From positions 682,001 through 746,000 of the forward strand of contig NZ_VTFX01000001.1 of NCBI RefSeq assembly GCF_009192775.1: 64,000 bases of DNA, given 5' to 3'. The translations under genes were made by a program, and so were the position numbers. The notes below the pieces were generated by a model. It did not search any database, had not been told where the DNA came from, and saw nothing but the letters and a program-made list of their open reading frames with translations. Positions 52,542 to 62,030 of this stretch are shown here, in pieces (positions within the stretch are counted from its first letter, which is position 1; each line of letters starts with the position of its first letter). This DNA comes from Arthrobacter yangruifuii. Its GTDB lineage: Bacteria > Actinomycetota > Actinomycetes > Actinomycetales > Micrococcaceae.

Positions 52542-53435
52542 GTGGCACTGAACCGAATTGCACTGTATTACGCTTTCACCCCCCTCTCCGATCCCGACGC
52601 CGTCAGGCTCTGGCAGCGCACCCTGTGCGAAAAGCTGGGCCTGCGCGGGCGGATCCTGATCTCCAAGGACGGTATTAACGGCACGGTGGGCGGTGAGCTC
52701 GACGCCGTCAAGGCCTACGTCAAGGCGACCCGGGAATATCCCGCGTTCAAGAAGATGGACGTCAAGTACTCCGAAGGCTCGGCGGAGGATTTCCCGCGCC
52801 TGAGCGTGAAGGTCCGCAACGAAATCGTGAGCTTCGGCGCACCGGGCGAGCTCAAGGTGGATGAAAACGGGGTGGTCGGCGGAGGCACGCATCTGCGCCC
52901 GGAGGAACTCCACCAGCTGGTTGAAGAAAAGGAAAAGGCCGGCGAGGAAGTGGTCTTTTTTGACGGACGCAACGCCTTCGAGGCCCAGATCGGTAAGTTC
53001 AAGGGCGCCGTGGTGCCGGACGTCTCCACCACCCATGACTTCATCGCCGAGCTGGAATCGGGCAAGTATGACGACCTCAAGGACAAGCCCGTAGTCACCT
53101 ACTGCACCGGCGGCATCCGCTGCGAGGTGCTCTCCAGCCTGATGGTGAACCGCGGGTTCTCCGAGGTCTACCAGATGAAGGGCGGCATTGTCCGCTACGG
53201 GGAAACCTACGGGGACAAGGGCCTGTGGGAGGGATCGCTGTATGTCTTCGACAAGCGGATGCACACCGAGTTCACCGACGACGCCGTCACCATCGGCCAG
53301 TGCGTGCGCTGCCAGGCGCCCACGAGCAAGTTTGAGAACTGCTCCAACCCGTCCTGCCGGAAGCTGACCCTGTACTGCGCCGACTGCGCCTCGGACCCGG
53401 CCACGCTGCGCTGCCCGGACGGCTGCGACGCATAA
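52542..53435 (+). CDS. trhO: tRNA uridine-34 hydroxylase, rhodanese family (TrhO)
   Basis: TrhO makes 5-hydroxyuridine at position 34 of tRNAs in an oxygen-dependent reaction. The 297-residue protein has an N-terminal acylphosphatase-like domain with [17 protein letters not shown]. The rhodanese domain has active Cys188 in [11 protein letters not shown] (second Cys194). The C-terminal Cys-rich segment ([17 protein letters not shown]) matches the family's zinc-like tail. The GTG is supported by the -10 hexamer 6 nt before it. Confidence 0.93.
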   Translation: MALNRIALYYAFTPLSDPDAVRLWQRTLCEKLGLRGRILISKDGINGTVGGELDAVKAYVKATREYPAFKKMDVKYSEGSAEDFPRLSVKVRNEIVSFGAPGELKVDENGVVGGGTHLRPEELHQLVEEKEKAGEEVVFFDGRNAFEAQIGKFKGAVVPDVSTTHDFIAELESGKYDDLKDKPVVTYCTGGIRCEVLSSLMVNRGFSEVYQMKGGIVRYGETYGDKGLWEGSLYVFDKRMHTEFTDDAVTIGQCVRCQAPTSKFENCSNPSCRKLTLYCADCASDPATLRCPDGCDA

Positions 53436-53587
53436 GCGGGCAAAACCCGGCAGCCCAACTACTTAGATACTTCCCACCCTGCCGTTGTTAGCATCCCGGC
53501 ACGGGCTGCAGGCCCGGACAAGCCCGACGACGATCCCGGCAGCCGCCGGGCCTACCGCGATCGGGCACGGCGCGAAGGCGGGGGAGC

Positions 53588-55390
53588 ATGGAAACTGGCG
53601 AAACGGTGGCGGGAGCCGCAGCGGCAGGTGGGCCGGCCACTGAGTGGGACCGGATTGTCGATGTCCTGGTGGTGGGAACCGGCGCAGCGGCGCTGACCGC
53701 CGCCATTACGGCGGCGGACGAGGGGCTCGACGTCCTGGTGGTGGAGAGCACCGGACTCTGGGGCGGAACCACCTCCATTTCCGGCGGAGGGCTCTGGATG
53801 CCCAACAACCCGCTGAAGAAAAAGGACGGGGTGCCGGACAGCCGCGAGAAGGCGCTCACCTACATGGAAGAGGTGATTGCCGACGTCGGGCCCGTTTCCT
53901 CCCGTGAACGGAAGCTGGCGTTCCTGGAGACGGTGCCGGAGGTGGTGACGTTCCTCGGTGACCTGGGCGTGCAGTGGATGCGGTCCAAGGATTATCCGGA
54001 TTACTACCCGGACCGGCCCGGCGGCATGGTGGGACGTTCCCTGGAAGTGAAGGCCTTCGACACCAAACTGCTGGGCCCCTGGTTTAAGCAGTCCCGGCCC
54101 GCAGCATCGGGCATTCCGGCACCGCTCGCCACCGACGACGTCTGGGAGCTTTCCCGGGCCTGGTCCACACCCAGCGGTTTCATCCGCGGCGCCCGCTTTG
54201 TCTTCCGCACGCTCGGCGGACTGGCCCGCGGCAAACGCCTGTACGGGCTCGGCGGGGCGCTCGCCTCCTCGCTGATGTACATCGTGCGCAACCAGCAGAC
54301 CCCTGTCTGGCTGTCCGCGCCGCTTACGGACCTGATCCAGGACGACGACGGCGCGGTGCTGGGCGCGGTGGTCAGCCGGGACGGCAGGGACGTCCGTATC
54401 CGTGCCCGCAGGGGCGTGGTGCTGGGCGCGGGCGGCTTCGCCCGGAACGCCGAATGGCGGGAACAGTACCAGGGGCTGGAGAAGGAGTATTCCTCGGCCC
54501 CCGAGGGGGATCTGGGCCAGGCCATCGACATTGTGGCTTCCCGGGGTGGAGCGCTGGCACTGATGGATGACGCGTGGTGGGGACCATCGGCCGTCGGCCC
54601 TAAAGGCAACGTCACGTTTACCCTCGCGGAGCGGTCCATGCCCTTTTCCCTGGTGGTGGATGCCGCCGGCAACCGGTTCCTCAACGAGTCCGAGTCCTAT
54701 GTGGACTTCGGCCACCACATGCTGGAAAACAACAAGCTGGTTCCCGGCACGCCCGCCTGGCTGGTCTTCGACGCCCGGCATGCGCGCCGGTACCTCTTTA
54801 ATGCCCTGCTGCAGGGGCGTGCGGAATGGAAGAAGCAGGGCCTGCTGCTCCAGGACGAGTCGATCACCGGGCTCGCCGAAAAGATGGGCGTCCCGCCGGC
54901 GGCGCTGCAGGCCACCGTGGAACGGTTCAACGGCTTCGCCAAAACCGGCGTCGATGAGGACTTCCACCGCGGCGACACCGTCTATGACACCTATTACAGC
55001 GATCCCCGGGTGAAGCCGAACCCGAACCTGGGACCGCTGGAGAAGGGTCCGTTCTCCGCCGTCCGCCTGTATCCGGGGGACCTGGGCACCAAGGGCGGGC
55101 TGGTTACGGACGCTGATGCCCGGGTGCTCCGGGAGGACGGCAGCGTGATTCCCGGCCTCTATGCCGCGGGAAACACCACCGCGTCCGTCATGGGGCGTAC
55201 CTATCCCGGAGCCGGAGCCACCATCGCTCCGGCGGTCGTGTTCGGATACCGGGCGGCCCGGCATGCGGCGGCTTACGGACCGGAGGCCGGCTCCGTGCCG
55301 GCAGCGGGATCCGCAGCGGCACCGGCGGTTGAACCGGCCGCTGCTCCTGCAGCCCCCGCTGCACCCCCTGCCGTGCCCGCGGCGGGCTGA
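53588..55390 (+). CDS. FAD-dependent dehydrogenase, 3-ketosteroid-delta-1-dehydrogenase family
   Basis: The 600-residue flavoprotein begins with a Rossmann motif VVGTGAAALTAAITAAD and continues with the conserved LWGGTTSISGGGLWMPNN. It ends in a FAD-contact segment TYPGAGATIAPAVVFGYRAARH. These match KstD and related FAD-binding succinate/fumarate-like dehydrogenases. The steroid assignment is uncertain because no other steroid genes lie nearby. An Ala/Pro-rich C-terminal tail of about 40 residues is unusual. The ATG follows GGGGGAGC. Confidence 0.82.
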   Translation: METGETVAGAAAAGGPATEWDRIVDVLVVGTGAAALTAAITAADEGLDVLVVESTGLWGGTTSISGGGLWMPNNPLKKKDGVPDSREKALTYMEEVIADVGPVSSRERKLAFLETVPEVVTFLGDLGVQWMRSKDYPDYYPDRPGGMVGRSLEVKAFDTKLLGPWFKQSRPAASGIPAPLATDDVWELSRAWSTPSGFIRGARFVFRTLGGLARGKRLYGLGGALASSLMYIVRNQQTPVWLSAPLTDLIQDDDGAVLGAVVSRDGRDVRIRARRGVVLGAGGFARNAEWREQYQGLEKEYSSAPEGDLGQAIDIVASRGGALALMDDAWWGPSAVGPKGNVTFTLAERSMPFSLVVDAAGNRFLNESESYVDFGHHMLENNKLVPGTPAWLVFDARHARRYLFNALLQGRAEWKKQGLLLQDESITGLAEKMGVPPAALQATVERFNGFAKTGVDEDFHRGDTVYDTYYSDPRVKPNPNLGPLEKGPFSAVRLYPGDLGTKGGLVTDADARVLREDGSVIPGLYAAGNTTASVMGRTYPGAGATIAPAVVFGYRAARHAAAYGPEAGSVPAAGSAAAPAVEPAAAPAAPAAPPAVPAAG

Positions 55391-55464
55391 CGCTCCCGCA
55401 CAGCAACTCCTCCGGAGGAACCCGGCCCGGCAGCCGGGCGACGGAACGGGAGGCGAAGCGGGCG

Positions 55465-55494
55465 GGTACCCGGACGGGTGCCCGCCCGGGTACC
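55465..55494 (+). terminator. Hairpin after the KstD-like gene
   Basis: GGTACCCGG pairs with CCGGGTACC around an inner CGGG/CCCG stem. It lies 75 bp after the stop and just before the promoter of the next gene. Confidence 0.5.
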
Positions 55495-55507
55495 GGTGGC
55501 GCGGCCA

Positions 55508-55513
55508 TAGACT
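55508..55513 (+). promoter_or_regulatory. -10 element TAGACT before the methyltransferase
   Basis: TAGACT is followed by 6 nt (GGGAAA) and the GTG at 55520. Confidence 0.55.
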
Positions 55514-55519
55514 GGGAAA

Positions 55520-57142
55520 GTGAGTGATTTTTCTTTCGTCCCCGACGCACCCCGAAGCCGCGATATCCGGCTCCTCCAAGCGCTTGCCGCCGATCTGGAG
55601 GACGCCGGATACACCGTGGACGGTGTGGCCGCGTTCCTCGGTGAGGATGCGTCCGCAGCCCTCCAGCGGGACCAGCTCGTCCCTGCCCTGCTGGTGTGCC
55701 GGGCGGAGGCGGAAGCGGCCGCGCCGCGCCGGGTAGCCGTTCCCGTCCAGCTCTGGCTGCTGGGTGAAACCATGGAGCGGTCCCACCTGGACGAAGCACT
55801 TCCCCGCACCGGCACCGACGGCCTTCTGGAACTGGGACTGATTGAACGCGGACCTGTTTTCGGCACCTTCCAGGCTGCGGTGGACCTGCGTCCCTACGGC
55901 ACTGACGACGGCGGCACCGGTTCCGAGAAGAACCCCGCCGGGGACCTCTGGGTGGCCAGCGACCTGGGCAGCCATCAGCGTCCCGGCGTGCTGCGCCGCG
56001 ACCATGTCCTGGGCATCGGCCAGGCGTCCCTGAGCCTCGCCCAGCTCACCGTCCGCACCCCGGTGGGCCGGGCCCTGGACCTGGGCACCGGCTGCGGCAT
56101 CCAGACCTTCCATCTGCTCCGGCACACGGACCACGTCACGGCAACGGACATCTCCGCGCGTGCCCTCGGGTTCGCCCGGTTCAACCTGATGCTCAACGCA
56201 CCCCAGCTGGACATCGACCCGGAACAGCCCCAGGAACGGTTCACGCTCCGGCTGGGAAGCCTGCTGGAGCCGGTGGCAGGGGAGGAATTTGACCTGGTGG
56301 TTTCCAACCCGCCGTTTGTCATCACCCCCCGCACCGGAACCGACGCGGAAGCCGAGCGGTTCACCTACCGCGACGGCGGGCTGGCCGGAGACGGTATCGT
56401 TGCCGCACTCGCCGCCGGACTGGAAGGGGTCCTGCGGCCGGGCGGCACCGCCCAGATGCTGGGCAACTGGGAGATCCCCGCCGGCCGGGAGGAGGACTGG
56501 TCCGAGCGTCTGGAGCAGTGGCTTCCGGACGGCACCGACGCCTGGGTCATCCAGCGGGAAACCCTCACGCCGCCCGAGTACGCCGAAATGTGGCTCCGCG
56601 ATGCGGCCCAGGGCCGTGAACGGACCGAGTACGCGGAAGCCTATGCCGGTTATCTGGCGGATTTCGCGTCCCGGAACGTCGGATCGGTGGGCTTCGGGTC
56701 CATGTGGCTGCGCCGGCGCCCGACGCCCGCTGCGCGCCCGCTGCGCAGGTTCGAGGAGATCACCCACCCCGTCGAACAGCCCCTCGGCCCGCATCTGGAG
56801 GCCGCCGTCCGCCGGTTCGACTGGGTCAGCTCCCGCACCCACCTGGCGGATGAGCACCTGCGCGTCGCCGACGACGTCACGGAGGAACGCCATCAGCGTC
56901 CCGGAGCCGAGCATCCGGGGGTGATCCTGCTCCGCCAGGGCGCCGGGCTGCGGCGGACCAACCTGATGAGCACCGAACTCACCGGTTTTGTCTCGGCATG
57001 TGACGGGGAGCTCTCCGTGGGCCAGATTGTGTCCGCCCTGGCCGCACTGCTGGACCGGCCGGATTCAGGGTTTGGCGAAAACCTGATCTCGGAAGTGCGT
57101 AATCTGGTGTTGGACGGGTTCCTCATTCCGGACCGCTGGTAA
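55520..57142 (+). CDS. Methyltransferase with HemK/RlmG-type NPPF motif
   Basis: The 540-residue protein has an N-terminal helical domain (about 1-150). A class I methyltransferase core with ALDLGTGCGIQTFHLL and NPPF (263-266) follows, and then a C-terminal winged-helix-like region (VGQIVSALAALL). The NPPF motif marks enzymes that methylate nitrogen on RNA, DNA or protein glutamine. It lies upstream of topA, a location common in Arthrobacter relatives. The exact target is unknown. The GTG start is supported by the -10 hexamer. Confidence 0.85.
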   Translation: MSDFSFVPDAPRSRDIRLLQALAADLEDAGYTVDGVAAFLGEDASAALQRDQLVPALLVCRAEAEAAAPRRVAVPVQLWLLGETMERSHLDEALPRTGTDGLLELGLIERGPVFGTFQAAVDLRPYGTDDGGTGSEKNPAGDLWVASDLGSHQRPGVLRRDHVLGIGQASLSLAQLTVRTPVGRALDLGTGCGIQTFHLLRHTDHVTATDISARALGFARFNLMLNAPQLDIDPEQPQERFTLRLGSLLEPVAGEEFDLVVSNPPFVITPRTGTDAEAERFTYRDGGLAGDGIVAALAAGLEGVLRPGGTAQMLGNWEIPAGREEDWSERLEQWLPDGTDAWVIQRETLTPPEYAEMWLRDAAQGRERTEYAEAYAGYLADFASRNVGSVGFGSMWLRRRPTPAARPLRRFEEITHPVEQPLGPHLEAAVRRFDWVSSRTHLADEHLRVADDVTEERHQRPGAEHPGVILLRQGAGLRRTNLMSTELTGFVSACDGELSVGQIVSALAALLDRPDSGFGENLISEVRNLVLDGFLIPDRW

Positions 57143-57310
57143 GGCACCGGGCCTAACCCGGCGCGGGTCGGGGGCTGCGGTGCTTTCCAGTTACCCTAGT
57201 GCTGGGGCATCGCGCATACTGTCTGTGGATGTACCGGACCGCGGATGCTCCGCAAGCGCCCGGAACGAAGCGCCCTAATTCATTTGAACCACCCGTTACG
57301 TAGGAGAACA

Positions 57311-60043
57311 GTGCCAGTTAAGGCAACGGACAAGAAGACCGGCAAGAAGCTTGTAATTGTCGAGTCTCCGGCCAAGGGCAAGACCATTGCCGGGTACTTG
57401 GGCGAGGGCTTCGAGGTGACGGCGTCGATGGGTCACATCCGCGACCTTCCGCAGCCCTCCGATCTGCCCGCCGAGCTGAAGAAGACCGGCGTCGGCAAGT
57501 TCGCCGTGGACCTCGACAACGACTTTGAGCCGTATTACGTGGTCTCCGCCGACAAGAAGAAGAAGGTGGCCGAGCTCAAGGCCGCGCTGAAGGACGCCGA
57601 CGAGCTCTACCTCGCAACTGACGGTGACCGCGAAGGCGAGGCCATCGCGTGGCACCTGCTGCAGGTACTCAAGCCCAAGGTTCCCGTGCACCGGCTGACC
57701 TTCCCCGAAATCACCCGCGAGGCCATCCAGCGTGCCCTGCTGGAAATGCGCGACGTCGACGTGGCCATGGTGGATGCCCAGGAAACCCGCCGCATCCTTG
57801 ACCGGCTGTACGGCTACGAGATTTCCCCGGTGCTTTGGCGCAAGGTGGCCCGCGGCCTGTCCGCCGGGCGCGTGCAGTCCGTCGCCACCCGCCTGGTGGT
57901 GGAACGCGAGCGTGAGCGCATGGCGTTCCGTCCGGCGTCGTACTGGGACCTCGCCGGCACCTTCGCCACTGAGGCAGCCGAAAAGTTCAAGGCCCGCCTG
58001 GTCTCCGTCGACGGCGCGCGCGTTGCCACCGGTAAGGACTTCACCGACCGTGGCGAACTGAAGTCCAAGACTGCCGTGCATCTGGACGAAGCGTCCGCCG
58101 TATCGCTGGCGGCCGGCCTGGAATCGGCTGCGTTCACCGTCCGCTCCGTGGACACCAAGCCGTACACCCGCCGTCCGGCCGCACCGTTCACCACCTCCAC
58201 CCTGCAGCAGGAAGCCGGCCGCAAGCTGCGCTTCTCCTCCCGGGTGACCATGCAGGTGGCCCAGCGGCTGTATGAGAACGGTTACATCACCTATATGCGT
58301 ACGGATTCCCCGGCGCTGTCGGACCAGGCCATCAACGCGGCCCGCCGGCAGGCTTCGGAGTTGTACGGTCCCGAATACGTGCCCGAAGCCCGGCGCGTCT
58401 ACAAGGGCAAGTCCAAGAACGCCCAGGAAGCGCACGAAGCCATCCGCCCCGCGGGTGACTCCTTCCGCACCCCGGCCCAGGTCGCGTCCTCGCTGCGCGG
58501 TGACGAATTCAAGCTCTACGAGCTGATCTGGAAGCGCACGGTCGCGTCCCAGATGGCCGATGCCAAGGGTTCCACCGCGTCCGTGCGCCTCGGTGCGGTC
58601 TCCGCCGACGGGCGCGACGCTGAGTTCTCGGCCTCCGGTACGGTCATCACCTTCCGCGGGTTCATGGCCGCCTACGAGGAAGGCCGCGACGCCGTCCGCG
58701 AGGACGACGACGCCGAGGGCACCGATGGTGCGCGTCTGCCCGTGCTGAAGGCCGAGGACCGGCTCAGTGCCGCCGACATCGCTGCCAACGGCCACGAGAC
58801 CTCCCCGCCGCCGCGGTTCACTGAAGCGTCGCTGGTGAAGATGCTCGAAGAGCTCGGCATCGGCCGTCCCTCCACCTACGCCGCCACCATCTCCACCATC
58901 ATGGACCGCGGCTACGTCACCAACCGCGGCCAGGCGCTGGTGCCGAGCTGGATCGCGTTCTCCGTGGTCCGCCTGCTGGAGGAGCACTTCACGGATTACG
59001 TGGACTATGACTTCACGGCGGAACTCGAAGAGGACCTGGACCGCATTTCCCGCGGCGAGGCCGGACGCGTGGAATGGCTGAACCAGTTCTATTACGGGGA
59101 CCGGGTGGAAACCGGCCTCCACACCATCGTCAACGACCTCGGTGAAATCGACGCCAAGGCCATCAACTCCATCGAGATTGCCGACGGCATTGTGCTGCGC
59201 GTAGGCAAGTTCGGCCCCTACCTGGAACGTCCGCTGCCCGCCGACGCCCCCGAAGGGACCGAACCCGAGCGGGCAAACGTTCCCGAGGATCTGGCTCCGG
59301 ATGAACTCACGGCCGAGAAGGCCGTGGAACTCATGGAGACCGCAGCCCCCGAGGAACGCGTCCTCGGCACCGATCCGGAGACGGGCCGGACCATCGTGGC
59401 CCGCAACGGCCGCTACGGCCCGTACGTGATCGAGCTGATCCCGGAACCCACCGAAGAGGACCTCGCCAACCAGCCGGTTGAGTATTACAAGAACGGCAAG
59501 CCCAAGCCCCCGAAGAAGCCGGTGAAGGTCAAGCCGCGCACCGGTTCGCTGTTCAAGTCCATGAGCGTGGAAACGGTCACCCTTGAGGAAGCGCTGAAGC
59601 TGATGAAGCTGCCGCGCGTCCTGGGCACCGACGCCGAGGGCAACGAGATCACCGTGCAGAACGGCCGGTTCGGCCCGTACCTGAAGAAGGGATCGGACTC
59701 GCGCTCCATCGGCACCGAGGAGGAAATCTTCACGATCACGCTGGAACAGGCCCTGGAGATCTACTCCCAGCCGAAGCAGCGCGGCGGCCGGCAGGCTGCG
59801 GCCCCGCTGGCGGAGTTCGGCACGGATCCTGTGTCCGAGAAGCCGATTGTGGTCAAGGACGGCCGGTTCGGCCCGTACATCACCGACGGCATCACGAACA
59901 TCACGGTGCCCCGTTCCACGGCCATCGAGGAGCTGACCCGCGAGCAGGCCATCGAACTCCTCGCGGAGAAGCGCGAAAAGGGTCCCGCGAAGAAGCCCGT
60001 GAAGAAGCGTGCCGCTCCGCGGAAAGCTCCAGCGAAGAAGTAG
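57311..60043 (+). CDS. topA: DNA topoisomerase I
   Basis: TopA relaxes negative supercoils by cutting and rejoining one strand. The 910-residue protein has a TOPRIM domain (KLVIVESPAKGKTIAGYLG, ATDGDREGEAIAWH) and the catalytic Tyr328 in GYITYMRTDSP. The C-terminus has repeated topoisomerase C-terminal modules (RNGRYGPYV, QNGRFGPYL, KDGRFGPYI) instead of zinc fingers and a Lys-rich tail (VKKRAAPRKAPAKK), as in mycobacterial TopA. The GTG at 57311 has TAGGAG 4-9 nt upstream. A CATACT hexamer near 57215 is a possible -10. Confidence 0.97.
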   Translation: MPVKATDKKTGKKLVIVESPAKGKTIAGYLGEGFEVTASMGHIRDLPQPSDLPAELKKTGVGKFAVDLDNDFEPYYVVSADKKKKVAELKAALKDADELYLATDGDREGEAIAWHLLQVLKPKVPVHRLTFPEITREAIQRALLEMRDVDVAMVDAQETRRILDRLYGYEISPVLWRKVARGLSAGRVQSVATRLVVERERERMAFRPASYWDLAGTFATEAAEKFKARLVSVDGARVATGKDFTDRGELKSKTAVHLDEASAVSLAAGLESAAFTVRSVDTKPYTRRPAAPFTTSTLQQEAGRKLRFSSRVTMQVAQRLYENGYITYMRTDSPALSDQAINAARRQASELYGPEYVPEARRVYKGKSKNAQEAHEAIRPAGDSFRTPAQVASSLRGDEFKLYELIWKRTVASQMADAKGSTASVRLGAVSADGRDAEFSASGTVITFRGFMAAYEEGRDAVREDDDAEGTDGARLPVLKAEDRLSAADIAANGHETSPPPRFTEASLVKMLEELGIGRPSTYAATISTIMDRGYVTNRGQALVPSWIAFSVVRLLEEHFTDYVDYDFTAELEEDLDRISRGEAGRVEWLNQFYYGDRVETGLHTIVNDLGEIDAKAINSIEIADGIVLRVGKFGPYLERPLPADAPEGTEPERANVPEDLAPDELTAEKAVELMETAAPEERVLGTDPETGRTIVARNGRYGPYVIELIPEPTEEDLANQPVEYYKNGKPKPPKKPVKVKPRTGSLFKSMSVETVTLEEALKLMKLPRVLGTDAEGNEITVQNGRFGPYLKKGSDSRSIGTEEEIFTITLEQALEIYSQPKQRGGRQAAAPLAEFGTDPVSEKPIVVKDGRFGPYITDGITNITVPRSTAIEELTREQAIELLAEKREKGPAKKPVKKRAAPRKAPAKK

Positions 60044-60055
60044 GGGCGGTAGAGC

Positions 60056-60061
60056 GATAAT
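60056..60061 (+). promoter_or_regulatory. -10 element GATAAT, leaderless ppx start
   Basis: GATAAT is followed by exactly 6 nt (GGAATC) and the ATG at 60068. Confidence 0.6.
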
Positions 60062-60067
60062 GGAATC

Positions 60068-61090
60068 ATGCGCCTAGGCGTCCTCGACATCGGGTCCAAT
60101 ACCGTCCACCTGCTGCTGGTGGACGCGCATCCCGGTGCCCGTCCCGTCCCCTTCGCCTCGCACAAGCGGCCGCTGCAGCTGGTGTCCTATTTGGACGCCG
60201 ACGGCGCGATCAGCGGTGCCGGGCAGGACGAGCTCATTGGGTTCGTCAACGAGGCCTGGGACTTTGCCCGCCGGCACGGTGCCCAGGACCTGCTGGCCTT
60301 TTCCACCTCGGCTATCCGGGAGGCGGCCAACGGCACCGAGGTCCTGGCCCGGGTGCAGCGCGAAACCCCGGTGCGGCTGGAGGAACTCTCCGGCGGAGAC
60401 GAAGCAGCCATGACTTTCCTGGCCGTGCGCCGCTGGTACGGCTGGGGTGCCGGTTCCATCCTGGACCTGGACATCGGCGGAGGATCCTTCGAGATGGCCC
60501 TGGGCCAGGACGAACTGCCGGAGATTGCCCGTTCGCTGCCGCTCGGCGCCGGACGGCTGACCCGGGACTGGCTTCCCGAGGATCCGCCCACGCCCAAGAG
60601 CATCAAGAAGCTCCGCAAGTACATCCGCGGCTTGGTAGGCGAGGCGGCTGAGGAGTTCGCTGCCTTCGGCCGCCCGGACCTGGTGGCAGGCACGTCCAAG
60701 ACGTTCCGGTCGCTGGCCCGCATTGCCGGGGCCGCGCCGTCGGCCGCCGGACCGTTTGCGCCCCGGGTGCTCACCCTGGAGGACCTGTCCCTCTGGACCA
60801 AACGGCTGGGCGCACTGAGCGCCCGGGAACGTTCCGGACTGGACGGTGTCTCGGCGCTGCGCGCGCCGCAGATGCTGGCCGGTGCCCTCGTGGCGCAGGC
60901 CGCTATGGAAGCCTTTGACGTGCCCGTGCTGAAGATCTGCCCGTGGGCGCTGCGCGAGGGCCTGATCCTGCGCCGGTTCGACACCCTGCGTTTTGAAACC
61001 ACCGGTGACCTGCCGCGCGGGCCTGTTGAGGGCGAGGAATTCCTCGTGGCCGCCGGAGCAGGACCGTCCGCCAATGGAGAGCCGAGCTGA
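60068..61090 (+). CDS. Exopolyphosphatase/GppA-family phosphatase
   Basis: The 340-residue protein has an actin-like ASKHA fold. N-terminal LGVLDIGSNTVHLLLVDA, then FSTSAIREAANG, and LDLDIGGGSFEMALG are the phosphate-binding motifs of Ppx/GppA. It is a short form without the HD domain, as in the actinobacterial Ppx1 (Rv0496). It would hydrolyse polyphosphate or pppGpp. The neighbouring TIM-barrel gene and proC reproduce the Rv0496-Rv0500 order. Confidence 0.92.
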   Translation: MRLGVLDIGSNTVHLLLVDAHPGARPVPFASHKRPLQLVSYLDADGAISGAGQDELIGFVNEAWDFARRHGAQDLLAFSTSAIREAANGTEVLARVQRETPVRLEELSGGDEAAMTFLAVRRWYGWGAGSILDLDIGGGSFEMALGQDELPEIARSLPLGAGRLTRDWLPEDPPTPKSIKKLRKYIRGLVGEAAEEFAAFGRPDLVAGTSKTFRSLARIAGAAPSAAGPFAPRVLTLEDLSLWTKRLGALSARERSGLDGVSALRAPQMLAGALVAQAAMEAFDVPVLKICPWALREGLILRRFDTLRFETTGDLPRGPVEGEEFLVAAGAGPSANGEPS

Positions 61091-61091
61091 C

Positions 61092-61928
61092 ATGCAGACA
61101 CCCCTGCCGTCATCCGGACGGGCCGCCATCCCGGTGGCACTGTCCAGCGCATCCGTGTACCCGCTGTCCGTGCATGACACTTTTGCCATGGCCCACGACC
61201 TGGGCTATGACGGCGTCGAAATCATGGTCACCAACAGCCAGGTCAGCCAGGACCCGGATTCGCTGAAGGACCTGAGCGAACGGTATCAGCAGCCGATCCT
61301 TGCCATCCATGCCCCCACCCTGCTCCTGACGCAGCAGGTATGGGGTGCTGCCTGGACCAAGATCGAGTTGTCCGCCGCGATGGCTGCGGAAGTGGGGGCC
61401 TCGACAGTGGTTACGCACCCGCCGTTCCGCTGGCAGACGGGATATGCCGAAAACTTCGCCGAGGGCGTGCGGGACATCGCCGAACAGTACGGGGTCACCA
61501 TTGCGGTGGAGAACATGTATCCCTGGCGGGTCCGCGGCCGGGAGGCGAAGGCCTACCTGCCGCACTGGAATCCTGTTCCGGAGCCGTACGACAACGTGAC
61601 CTGGGACTTTTCACATGCGGCCATCGCCGGCATGGACTCGTTCGAGCAGATCCGCCGGCTCGGCAAGCGGCTCCGGCACGTGCACCTGACCGACGGCACG
61701 CCCAACGGCAGGGATGAGCACCTGCTTCCCGGTGAAGGCACGCAGCGGTGCGCCGAGGCGCTGTCCTACCTGGCGGATGCCGGGTTCACCGGCGTCGTGG
61801 CCGTGGAAGTCAGCACCCGGAAGGCGCGGGGTGCGGGGGAACGCGAGGACCAGTTGAAGCAGACCCTGGACTTCGCCCGCGAGCACCTGCATCAGAAGGC
61901 ACTTCTGGCCCGCGGCGACGCCCAGTAG
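61092..61928 (+). CDS. Sugar phosphate isomerase/epimerase-like TIM-barrel protein
   Basis: The 278-residue protein has the xylose-isomerase-like/AP-endonuclease 2 fold. Recognisable segments are GYDGVEIMV, ILAIHAPTLLLT, VAVENMYPWRVRG and VTWDFSHAAIAGMD, then LRHVHLTDGTPNGRDEHLLPGEG, which holds metal-binding His and Asp. Its substrate is unknown; relatives include Rv0498. The ATG at 61092 follows the ppx stop by 1 bp. An in-frame ATG at 61074 would add 6 residues and overlap ppx. Confidence 0.82.
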   Translation: MQTPLPSSGRAAIPVALSSASVYPLSVHDTFAMAHDLGYDGVEIMVTNSQVSQDPDSLKDLSERYQQPILAIHAPTLLLTQQVWGAAWTKIELSAAMAAEVGASTVVTHPPFRWQTGYAENFAEGVRDIAEQYGVTIAVENMYPWRVRGREAKAYLPHWNPVPEPYDNVTWDFSHAAIAGMDSFEQIRRLGKRLRHVHLTDGTPNGRDEHLLPGEGTQRCAEALSYLADAGFTGVVAVEVSTRKARGAGEREDQLKQTLDFAREHLHQKALLARGDAQ

Positions 61929-62030
61929 GACCGAAGCATGTGCCGGCCCGCCCGTCGGCACGCCTGCCCGGCGGTAGCCCGGCCTTCGTCCGGAGCTGCC
62001 CGTGATGCGGAGCATGAAAGAATCGACGTC

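Noticed and set aside
53552-56914. A 1120-codon open frame on the minus strand across the KstD-like and methyltransferase genes
   Set aside because: It is antisense to two recognisable genes; long spurious frames are common at this GC content, and no known domain is seen in it.
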